Part shown: positions 52,764-61,343 of the stretch, one piece after another
How the letters are laid out: each line of letters starts with the position of its first letter
Position numbering within the stretch: the first letter of the stretch is position 1
DNA from: Cylindrotheca closterium
Lineage: Eukaryota > Bacillariophyta > Bacillariophyceae > Bacillariales > Bacillariaceae
NCBI GenBank assembly: GCA_933822405.4
Contig: CAKOGP040001969.1
Coordinates: 124,001 to 188,000, forward strand
Length of the DNA: 64,000 nucleotides
Reading direction: 5' to 3'
The notes under the pieces: generated by a model
The model's database searches: none
Told to the model about the DNA's origin: nothing
The model's input: only the letters and a program-made list of their open reading frames with translations
Program-made: the position numbers and the translations under genes

Positions 52764-54101
52764 TTAGCTGAGTTGACTCAATCTTCCTCCATTTCGAGAG
52801 CAAGACGAGGAGAGAGTTGAACGAGTCGGAGTAGGAGACAACAGTTTGGTGCCCTTCAACCTCCGTTCTGTAGACTTAGATCTCCATTGCTGTCTTCTAT
52901 TATCCTCCTCTTCGTTAGACTTGTCGCTGCATGTCGATTTTCGTCCTCTTCTGTGGCCGTCCGATGCAACCAGGTTCCGAGACGAAGGAAGCCGTTTGGG
53001 GGCGACGGGAACAAGATCTCCCAACATCGTGCAGGCTGATCTAGAACGGCGGACTGCCTCATTCAAAGATCCAGGAGTCTCCCAGATATCGGAGGAGGAC
53101 TTGCTTGTTTTGAGGCGGCGTGGGCTGGGGGCTTTCAGCGGCATTTCGAATTCTGCATTTTGTGCACCAACGAATTGACTGGGCTTTCTCCTGAGAGCAT
53201 TCTCAATAATTTGAAGTGTATCCTTTGATGGGGTGCGAGAGCTTTGTGTTCTACGATGGCCAGTTGACCGACGACTTCCTTGCTGGGGTCTTGTTTGCAT
53301 GCTTCGTTGTCTTCGCCTTTGTGCTGGGTTGCTGACTAAACTTCTATGTGAGGAGCTTCGACAGTCAGCAAGTAGTCGTGAAGAAGAACCACCCCGCGGA
53401 AGGCCGCCCCTGCCTGCAGAACGGCAAGAATCAGCAAGTAGACGTGAAGACGAACCATCACGCGTAAGACCGGGTCTTCTTCTTTGGTGGCTTCCTGGGT
53501 CCTTGACTAAACTTTTTTCTGAATTAGTGCGAGAGTCAGCTACTAGTAGTCGTGAAGACGAGCCACCACGTGCAAGACCGACCCTATGGCTCCTTCTCTT
53601 GAAACTCCGTTGAGCAATCTTCGCATCTTTCGTCGCCTGGTCCGTGGCGGCCTCGGGCTCATCAAAATTGCCCTCTTCGTCCGAAAGGTCACTAACGTAA
53701 GCAGCCTCATCGTCCCCGTAGATGAGGTCTGCCAATGCTGAGCTTGACTCTCCTTGTTTTGTTGTTGTTACAACAACCTGATGGTCTTCCATTTCGCTGT
53801 CAGCACCATGCGAATTATCCGTGAGAAGTGCAGTTTCTTCCTCTGATTGAGACTTTCCCATCATCAAACTTCTTATGGATACAGCTTTCTTTAGCATTCC
53901 TGGTCCTCTTCGAGACTCTGACTCCTTCCGATTGATGGATATGTCGATTTCATAATCGTCTTCATTGAAGAGAACTGAGAAACTCTGGCTATTAATCTCT
54001 TCGAAGTTCATTTGCTTGCTTGGATATGTAGAGAATAACTTGAACAACTTTATTTTGTGAAGAGATTTACGGAGACATCTGGAAGTCATACCAGATATCA
54101 T
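52764..54101 (-). CDS. Ser/Arg-rich protein with GGSSSRLL repeats
   Basis: Protein of 445 residues from the ATG at 54099-54101; a second ATG (MNFEEINSQSFSV, about 54011) is also possible. Residues ~30-150 are acidic, with GPGMLKKAVSIRSLMMG and GDDEAAYVSDLSDEEGNFDE. The middle holds three units of the form (R/T)(G/D)GSSSRLLxADxRxxxxKSL. The C-terminal half is basic, with RRxRSxxTRPQQGSRRS and SKSSSDIWETPGSLNEAVRR. No known domain. It resembles the two long low-complexity proteins at 42.4-49.1 kb in style, not in alignment. Confidence 0.7.
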   Translation of the reverse strand: MISGMTSRCLRKSLHKIKLFKLFSTYPSKQMNFEEINSQSFSVLFNEDDYEIDISINRKESESRRGPGMLKKAVSIRSLMMGKSQSEEETALLTDNSHGADSEMEDHQVVVTTTKQGESSSALADLIYGDDEAAYVSDLSDEEGNFDEPEAATDQATKDAKIAQRSFKRRSHRVGLARGGSSSRLLVADSRTNSEKSLVKDPGSHQRRRPGLTRDGSSSRLLADSCRSAGRGGLPRGGSSSRLLADCRSSSHRSLVSNPAQRRRQRSMQTRPQQGSRRSTGHRRTQSSRTPSKDTLQIIENALRRKPSQFVGAQNAEFEMPLKAPSPRRLKTSKSSSDIWETPGSLNEAVRRSRSACTMLGDLVPVAPKRLPSSRNLVASDGHRRGRKSTCSDKSNEEEDNRRQQWRSKSTERRLKGTKLLSPTPTRSTLSSSCSRNGGRLSQLS

Positions 54102-54818
54102 GTTCACTAAGACTTCACTTTTCGCTTCTCGGAGGTTCTAAGGTGCGGAATCCTAACGCCAATGACCACGGAATTATGCCAGGAAATCACAATGCCACCA
54201 TTATTACTTATATACTGTTAAGAATATATATGGTGTCGAAACGCGCTTGAATTAATCGGAAAAAAATCTGTCACAAACCCGACAAGAAGTTTTGCGCTCT
54301 CGTGCGTATGGCCCCGCCGGCACGCAGGGATTTATTCGGAATAAAGTATAATACATTGTGTTAATCCCTGCGCGGAGGGACGCGCATGCCTATCTCCGAC
54401 TGTCTCTATCGAGCATTCCGTAGCACCCATAACTTATGTAGAACATGGTTTTGAGCACTACTTCAATAGTTCTACATAATTATCCCTTGACAAGAATGGT
54501 GTAGGTGATTCCCTCCAACGCAGAAGTGTCGACAATCACTCCCCCTGACGGATACCAAACCCCGCCTCAGGACTCCCAAGGAGCCCGATGTTCAGCTCCT
54601 CAACGCGAGGACACACCACCACCATCGGCTTGTCATTGTATTTTTTCGGCTTCCCGACTCCCAAAAGTCGTCCACCGAAGCCCCTAATATTTCAGAAGTG
54701 CCTGTTCTATTATGGTTTATGGCTCATGTTTCCTCTCCAGGAGGTTGTTCATGAGCAAGTCTAACTGTTTCAATTTTTGCAACGGCAAAGAATCGGTCCA
54801 ATCTATTCCCGGTTCTGA
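54102..54818. other. Intergenic, may include a first exon of the pseudouridine synthase
   Basis: This region lies between divergent genes. An inverted repeat around CGCAGGGATT/AATCCCTGCG lies near 54325-54375. Candidate ATGs near 54713 lead to a stop at 54830 and no convincing donor, so no first exon can be assigned. Confidence 0.4.
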
Positions 54819-55523
54819 CGCAAACTACCAGTAGTGGCCACGTCCATTGCTTGTGCGATTTCCTTTCTTCTTGCCTCATCCCACCCACATAAAAACAGTG
54901 ACTTCACCTATATTGCTTGTTACAAGCCTGCATTGACACTATGCACATTGCAATCCGACACGGAACGTTCGAAACGAAAAAATCGAGACCCCAGAAATAC
55001 CCTCGCTGACCTGGACGTCTCCCTTCCTGAAACAGAACATGGACTTCATATCGTCGGGCGCCTAGATCGAGATAGCGAGGGTTTACTTCTTCTGACAGAT
55101 GATGGGCAATTCACAGCATCGGTCCTGTCAGAAAACTGCCACAAGGAATACTGGGCATTCATCAATCGCGGTCCACCATCAGCTGAATCCATGGAAGAAA
55201 TGAGGAGAGGCAATCTCAATATTCGAGGAGCCACCACGAGACCGCCCTTGGCAGTTAATATCCTAGAGTCGGAAAAGAGGGAAGAATTGGCGTTGCCACC
55301 GCCTGTTCCTGGGATGGATCGTGGAACAACATGGCTTGAAATCCACTTGAATGAAGGAAAGAACCGCCAAGTGCGAAGGATCACCGGATGCACAGGCCAC
55401 AACACAGTTCGGTTGTGTCGAGTAGCAATAGGATCATTCAGACTGCAAGACCATGCAGAACTACTTGAACCTGGAGCATGGAAATACATTCGCCGAGAGG
55501 ATGTCCAAAGCGTCGGGGTATGA
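54819..55523 (+). CDS. RluE-type rRNA pseudouridine synthase, 5' end unresolved
   Basis: The open frame after the stop at 54816 encodes about 234 residues but no in-frame ATG before the domain, so an upstream exon or non-ATG start is needed. Motifs follow the RluE branch of the RsuA family: YIACYKPALTLCTL (KP motif), then HIVGRLDRDSEGLLLLTDDG with the catalytic Asp in GRLD, then GMDRGTTWLEIHLNEGKNRQVRRITG, then RLCRVAIGSFRL and LEPGAWKYI. Known members isomerise a uridine in large-subunit rRNA; bacterial RluE lacks the S4 domain, as here. A plastid or mitochondrial ribosome is the likely substrate, but the targeting peptide is not visible. Possible acceptors are ACTACCAG near 54830 and AAAAACAG near 54898. 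Confidence 0.88.
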   Translation, partial: RKLPVVATSIACAISFLLASSHPHKNSDFTYIACYKPALTLCTLQSDTERSKRKNRDPRNTLADLDVSLPETEHGLHIVGRLDRDSEGLLLLTDDGQFTASVLSENCHKEYWAFINRGPPSAESMEEMRRGNLNIRGATTRPPLAVNILESEKREELALPPPVPGMDRGTTWLEIHLNEGKNRQVRRITGCTGHNTVRLCRVAIGSFRLQDHAELLEPGAWKYIRREDVQSVGV

Positions 55524-56795
55524 GTGAATGAGACTCAATCGGATTTCATCTTACGCGAGAGAACAAAAATTCGAATACTCTGTCTTCTCCAGTGGGATGT
55601 TGTGGTAGTCTCACCGACGAGACACTGACAATATACCACTGTAGCAACTTGTCCTTGGCCAAACAACTTTCGATAGGATCTAGTGCAACAACGAGAAGCA
55701 CTGAAGCGGGCAATTCTTCTGCTTTCGGAATATACAGCCGTTATGTTCCCGTTTTTCCAATGTCCAGCTTGTTGGTGAGGCTTTGAAGCGGTCAGACCAT
55801 CATAGTTTTACGACAGCGTTTACTTGTATGATCCTCCGCCAACCTACACCGTCGGTACTCAGAGAGATGAAAGACGCCGCTACGGAGAAAGTTATGAGCA
55901 GAAGACGGAGGCTGCAACTATCATCTCTAATAACACAATTCGTACACATACCAGTGGGATCAATTGTCGTACTCCTACTAAGCAGCACCTGTAACATGCT
56001 AATTCAATAGCAATTTGTTCGTATCAAATCATCCCCCGCAACCACCATGGAAATAATTTAATAGTTCGGTATAAGAACCAGGTACCTGGTGCAGAGGTAC
56101 CGGTACTTTAAAATAGGATCTTCCAGCGATCTACTGTATTAGGCTTGTAAAAAGTTTTTCTATTTCAGCTCCATAATGATGCAGTACCTACAGTGCCCAT
56201 ACCAGTAACCGGTAAGCTTCTCACGTCCAACAGCAATTGTTCGTATCAAATCATCCCCTGCAGCCTCGGCGTCTTCCAGCGAAGAGTTCCAGCAGATCGT
56301 TGACTTTCCAGTGCATATATAGGTACGAGTACCAGGTACAGTGCCGCTACGAGAGACGAAGGAGTACGAATATCTTCCGGCAGCTGCTCACTGCCTCCTA
56401 GGAGGGAAAAACTTCATGCGTGGTCAGTCTAGGAGGCAACCTCCCGCTTTGAAAAAGTGCTCCGTTAAACACATTGGAAGTTTCAGCCACCAAATTCCAG
56501 GCTTTTCTAGTAATTTTGTCTTATATCTCCGCAAAGTTGTTTAACATTTGTCGCAATTGTGAGAAAAGGCTCTCCTTGAAGTTGTTCGCTGCTGTATTTT
56601 CGCAAATGAATTGAAACATACTTAATGAGAATATACCTGAGGCGTAACTATCCGCTATCGTGTGTTTAAAAGATTCTTCCGACTGTTATATCCGCCTGGG
56701 CCATTTTCTCCGATCTGTTGCGAATAGCTCCCATAAAATCTTTCCAACCTGAAATCATTTCAAACTTCCATATAATCGGACAACGACGAAACAAA
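55524..56795. other. Intergenic with direct repeat and GGTACC-type words
   Basis: 1.3 kb without a supported gene. A ~33-bp direct repeat around TTGTTCGTATCAAATCATCC occurs at about 56008-56040 and 56231-56262. CAGGTACCTGG, AGGTACCGGTAC and ACCAGGTAC words occur at 56080-56340. Short ORFs have no family features. Confidence 0.5.
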
Positions 56796-57374
56796 ATGGA
56801 TTATCAAGAAACAGGAGACACCAAGGTTCAATTTTATCCTTCAGCCAAGCTAAGGATGTATCCAATGCCTGACAAGGAAGACCGTGTAGCGGCCTGGTAC
56901 AGCCGTGAAGACTTTGTTGAGTTTCGAAAGCAACGAGCTGAGAACATTCGGACCATCCGAAAGTTGGGTATTCTAAACTTGAGAGCCGAACAGCAAGAGA
57001 AGATGTCGATTACTACCATGGGCATCCGTGGCGATCTTTCCTCCAAAAGGCGGCAAATCAGAGAACTGCGTCGAGATTCTCGATTATATTGTGTCCTTAA
57101 AGAGCAATATCGTCAGTATCAAGAAGGGATCAATGATCCGGAGGCGATCGCAATGTCATGCCAACATATTTCGCAGGAAAGCTCTATCGAAGCCCAAGAG
57201 GAAGGACAAAGAACTCACGAGTCAAGCTTGAAAGTATACGAAGAAAGCACATTGGAACAGAAATTGTGTTTCTCAGGCTTCATTATTGGTACAAATAACA
57301 AGAGAGCCGTCGTTCCAGAGCATGCGACCTCGTTTGCAAGGAGGAATGTCACACGATCGGCAATTGCAGCATGA
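56796..57374 (+). CDS. Small VxF...WYS-motif protein, putative PP1 regulator
   Basis: Protein of 192 residues from the first ATG. It begins with TKVQFYPSAKLRMYPMPDKE followed by RVAAWYSREDFVEFRKQRAENIRTI. KVQF (residues 10-13) fits the RVxF docking motif of protein phosphatase 1; the spacing to a second basic motif and then WYSxxDFxxFRxxR recurs in small proteins I associate with diatoms and is partly shared with the protein at 20756-21697. The middle is helical (RGDLSSKRRQIRELRRDSR). No other domain. The PP1 link is inference from the motif. Confidence 0.72.
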   Translation: MDYQETGDTKVQFYPSAKLRMYPMPDKEDRVAAWYSREDFVEFRKQRAENIRTIRKLGILNLRAEQQEKMSITTMGIRGDLSSKRRQIRELRRDSRLYCVLKEQYRQYQEGINDPEAIAMSCQHISQESSIEAQEEGQRTHESSLKVYEESTLEQKLCFSGFIIGTNNKRAVVPEHATSFARRNVTRSAIAA

Positions 57375-57973
57375 ATGCATTCTACGATGTTATTCTATTC
57401 TATTCTACGGGGACTATTCTTCCCATGATGGGCACGGGAGGTAAAATCGCATTCAGCGAGCGACGCTATTGCAAACTAGTCATGGCTAACAGCAACAAGC
57501 ACAGCCAACACAAGTTTTCCGAAGCAGAAAATCAATTTTCTGCTTCAACTAGGACTACACTGATACATTATATTACATATATAAAAAGAAACATACGATA
57601 GACCTATTATATCCTTTTGACTTCCCTACGTATTTCATATTCCAATTTGACTTGAATGGACCACGGTGTTATTGCGCTCTTCCAAATTTTTTGTAGTTCG
57701 TGGAGTGAAAATCCATCCGACAGGTATATATGAAAGAGTGAGTGCGGCGGTATTTTAATACTTGCAGTCCGCGGTGTTCTTTTTGCCGTAAAAAATTCGC
57801 AAACCCGTTTTTTTGGTCACACATGATGTCATTTGAACGATGTAGCTCAAAATTTCAGGAGTATAGTAGTATGGGGCGCTGTCGGTAAGATACCAGGTAT
57901 CATACGTAGTATTAAATTTTATTACTATTATAATACTAGAGTCAAACTAGGACTATGCCATAATAATATGAAT
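57375..57973. other. Intergenic between convergent genes
   Basis: Between the VxF protein and the ABC transporter stop. AT-rich from 57895 to 57975. A TATTCTATTCTATTCTA short tandem run is at about 57391. No gene. Confidence 0.45.
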
Positions 57974-60900
57974 TTAATTTTTATCAGACAGCAACGAGTC
58001 AATGTCGTCCAATGAAGACTTTTTCTTGTCGTTATCGCCCGTCTTCTTTGAACCAGCATTTCCTTCCTGCTGTTGTTGTTGTTGTTCCTGTTCCAAGAGA
58101 TCCGATTTCTTCTTGACTTGCTTCGCCACCATGGATGCATAAATGCCACCCTTGGCAACCAATTCATCATGATTGCCTTGTTCCAGAACTGATCCTTGGT
58201 CCACCACACAAATGGCATCCGCATTCACGACAGTCGAAAGACGATGGGCAACCAAGACTACAGTGGCCTGGCTTTCCGCAATCAGATTGGACAGAGCCTT
58301 GTGCACAGCTTCTTGGCTATGTTCATCCAATGCACTTGTGGCTTCATCCAATAGAATAATCTTGGGTCGTCGTAAGAACACCCGAGCGATGGCAAGTCTC
58401 TGACGTTGACCTCCGCTGAGCCTGTTTCCACGCTCCCCAATGCGTGTTTTGTACCCATCCTTCATTTCGGAAATGAATTCGTGTGCATATGCCTTCTTTG
58501 CTGCTTCGACGACATCCTCGTGGGTATACTCGTCCTTGTCGAGTCCATAGGCAATGTTTTCTTCGACCGACAGGGCGAAGAGCTCTGTCTCTTGTGTCAC
58601 CACACCAAAGAGTCTGCGAAGTTGCTGGACCTTGAGGGTCTCGTAATCCTGTCCATCCAATGTGATTTTGCCACCCTTTGGATCGTAGAAACGCAGGAGA
58701 AGATTAATGATGGTCGATTTGCCTCCACCCGAACGTCCCACAAGAGCCACAGTCTTTCCAGCCGGTATGGATAAACTAAAATTGGAAAGGACCTTATTGT
58801 CGGGTCTCATTTGATAATGAAAGGATACATTTTCGAGTTGAAGACCCCCTTGGACATTTTCTCTCACAATGTCCCGACCCTTTTGTGGATCAATGTCGGG
58901 ATCGGAATCCCAAAGAGAAAAAACCTTTTCGGCTCCTGCCGCACTTCGAGTAAAGCTGGTAATGAGGCCTTGAAGATTTTGGTAGGCATTGTTCATCATG
59001 TTCCAAAAGAGTTGAAAGGTGACTAGTTCTCCAACAGTGAGTTCCCCATTGTAGACCAAGATACCTCCATAGTACAAAATCAAGATTCCCGATCCCAAAT
59101 CGAGATATCCCGTCAAAGCTGAAGTGAGACCATTTCCCCAGGCATCCTTGATTCCACAATTCAGCGCTTCCTTGTTGGTTTGCGAATAATTGTGAAGGAC
59201 TTGATGTTCGCAACCAAAGGCCTTGACGGTTCGAACATGGATCAATGCCTGCGAGGCAATGCTATTTCCTTCGGCCCAATGGGACATCATTTCTCTGGCC
59301 AATCCCTTGCTCCACTGTGCGTATTGTTCCCAAAGGTAGGAAATGGGACCGACCGTGACAAAGGCCAGCATGCTCAATCGGTATGATTTCCAAAAGCACA
59401 TGATGAGTCCTCCAATTAAAATGAGAATATTACTGAGAAGCGAACTTAGGGAAGATTGAATGGGCGCCATCATGAGATTCAAATCATTCGTCAATCTTGA
59501 AATCAATCGTCCCGATTCGGTTCCATCAAAGTAGGCCACATCTTGGACCAAGATTTTTTCCAAGAGTTTATTGCGGAGCACAAACTTGAGTCGTCGGCTG
59601 ACCAGCGTGAAAATGGCCGAATAAATGGTCGAAATGGCACCCTGTGCCACCATGATCCAGACGTAGATTTTGATAAAGTGCAAAAATCCAGCCTTGTCAT
59701 ATGCCCCAGTGTCTGGATCCGGAATGACCTTGTCAATAATATTGCCTTGATAATGTGGAAGGAGGAGTCGTGAGGCACTGCTCATGGCCAACAAGACAAA
59801 GCTAAGAAGCAACAGTGGCAATTCCGATTTGGCCATTTTCATGGACCTCGAAAAAAATCCCCCATTGGAGACACTAGCTTCCACCCGCACACCTCGATCT
59901 CCGCGCAACATGTTTTCACCGACCGTCGCGGCATCGCTTCGACGAGCACACGACAAACAAACATCGTAATCGCACAAGGAGCATCGGTAACATCCAATGA
60001 TCGCCCCATTTTTGGCGGCCGAATTTTTCAATGTCATTTTTTGTTTGCACAAGTCGCACCAATGGATGCTAATGGCCCGACTGGTGGAATAATACATGGG
60101 ATGTCGATGGACTTCGGCCGGCAAATACAGGGCTTCCGGTCGGGTCAATTCTTCCACCAAGGCTCGAAAGACAAAGGTCTGGACATTGATCCATAACACC
60201 GTGAGACAGAGAAGCACAATAATGACATAGGTGTAGGCGGCAGAGTCGTGATCGTGGTCATTATGATCGACAATATGTGTGGTGGAAACCTTCAATCCCG
60301 CATAGACTTGAAAAAAGGTCGAAGCCAAAAAGAGACATACAAAAATGACGTTTTTGACAAACTCTGGTTGGGTGCCTTTTGCCATGATTTTTTGGAGCCA
60401 TTTGGAACATTTGGACGTGTTGTTGTTGTTGTTGTTGTTGTTGTTGTCGTTTGCTTCATCGTAGTCTTCATGATTGTCTTGATCATCGTGGTCGTCATTG
60501 TTGTTATTGTTATTATTGTTGTTTCCCAAAAGAGGTTCCTCTAACCCGTTCCTTCCTTCTTCTTCTTCACTTATGACAGTACAGGTTTGCTGCAGAGGTT
60601 CATCGCGATCATCTTCCGTCGGAACCTTACTATAGCTTCCATATCGTACGCCAATCCACAAGAATAGTAACGTGAGACAAGACCGAATCAACGCCAATAC
60701 AAAAAGGTCTCCAAATTCCGCACTTGGCTGCGTCTCTTCGGCGATCTTGGAAATGGGATGCAAATGAATTCCTTGTTGGATGGAATGCAGCAAGCATTTG
60801 GAGAGACAGTGATGAGGATGAGGATTGTCATTATCATAAGTATTACCATAAGTGTCACCATCACCATCACCATCATCATGATCGTCATGACAACCACGAC

Positions 60901-61081
60901 ACGTCAGATACAGCGTCAGAAAGGATCCACCAACATCCAAACTTAGCAATAAGGCCAAAATGGAACCAAAGATGCGCACCGTCCGCTTCTGGGCTTCGTC
61001 GTCGGAGCGAGCCTCGGAATTCAAAATACCTGCCAAGGACGCTCCCAGCATTGGTCCTCCGCGTCTTCCACCAGGAGGCAT
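57974..61081 (-). CDS. ABCB-type half-transporter with an embedded ZZ-like zinc finger
   Basis: Protein of 1035 residues. The N-terminal part (~1-315) has four or so helices with acidic, poly-N and His/Asp loops. A zinc-finger segment follows (~340-380): C342, C345, C364, C367, C370, C375 and C378 in HWCDLC...GCYRCSLCDYDVCLSC, close to ZZ or DC1 fingers. Residues ~415-710 form the exporter membrane domain. The ATPase has Walker A GRSGGGKST (782-790), Q-loop VTQETELF, signature LSGGQ (888-892), Walker B IILLDEATSALD (908-919) and H-loop H946, all intact. It resembles TAP-like ABCB half-transporters that pump peptides or lipids as dimers. The fingered N-terminal extension is unusual. The C-terminus is poly-Q and Lys-rich. 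Confidence 0.93.
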   Translation of the reverse strand: MPPGGRRGGPMLGASLAGILNSEARSDDEAQKRTVRIFGSILALLLSLDVGGSFLTLYLTCRGCHDDHDDGDGDGDTYGNTYDNDNPHPHHCLSKCLLHSIQQGIHLHPISKIAEETQPSAEFGDLFVLALIRSCLTLLFLWIGVRYGSYSKVPTEDDRDEPLQQTCTVISEEEEGRNGLEEPLLGNNNNNNNNNDDHDDQDNHEDYDEANDNNNNNNNNNTSKCSKWLQKIMAKGTQPEFVKNVIFVCLFLASTFFQVYAGLKVSTTHIVDHNDHDHDSAAYTYVIIVLLCLTVLWINVQTFVFRALVEELTRPEALYLPAEVHRHPMYYSTSRAISIHWCDLCKQKMTLKNSAAKNGAIIGCYRCSLCDYDVCLSCARRSDAATVGENMLRGDRGVRVEASVSNGGFFSRSMKMAKSELPLLLLSFVLLAMSSASRLLLPHYQGNIIDKVIPDPDTGAYDKAGFLHFIKIYVWIMVAQGAISTIYSAIFTLVSRRLKFVLRNKLLEKILVQDVAYFDGTESGRLISRLTNDLNLMMAPIQSSLSSLLSNILILIGGLIMCFWKSYRLSMLAFVTVGPISYLWEQYAQWSKGLAREMMSHWAEGNSIASQALIHVRTVKAFGCEHQVLHNYSQTNKEALNCGIKDAWGNGLTSALTGYLDLGSGILILYYGGILVYNGELTVGELVTFQLFWNMMNNAYQNLQGLITSFTRSAAGAEKVFSLWDSDPDIDPQKGRDIVRENVQGGLQLENVSFHYQMRPDNKVLSNFSLSIPAGKTVALVGRSGGGKSTIINLLLRFYDPKGGKITLDGQDYETLKVQQLRRLFGVVTQETELFALSVEENIAYGLDKDEYTHEDVVEAAKKAYAHEFISEMKDGYKTRIGERGNRLSGGQRQRLAIARVFLRRPKIILLDEATSALDEHSQEAVHKALSNLIAESQATVVLVAHRLSTVVNADAICVVDQGSVLEQGNHDELVAKGGIYASMVAKQVKKKSDLLEQEQQQQQQEGNAGSKKTGDNDKKKSSLDDIDSLLSDKN

Positions 61082-61343
61082 GTTTGTTTGCTTGTTTGCT
61101 TGTTTGCTTGCTTGTTTGTTTCTATTTTATTGTTTGTTTCTTAGATCCAACCACAACAATTTATAGAAGACGTGTACCGTACCCTATGAATAATACTGCA
61201 GCTTCATCTAGAGAGTAGTTTTTCAGAAGCCAAAGGATGGAGAAAGATGTTTATATTTTATATGTGACGAAACGTGGGTATGTGTTCTTTCGGGCGGGGC
61301 GGGACTGAAAATGTTTGGTCGGACATGTCGAACAATGCGGATT
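61082..61343. other. Short intergenic region
   Basis: Promoter side of the ABC transporter and 3' side of the metalloprotease. A GTTTGTTTGCTT-type tract precedes the ABC start codon at 61081-61140. Confidence 0.5.

Noticed and set aside
55592..56544. Short ORFs of 60-75 residues between the pseudouridine synthase and VxF genes
   Set aside because: No motif, no paralogue and no sign of a splice partner.
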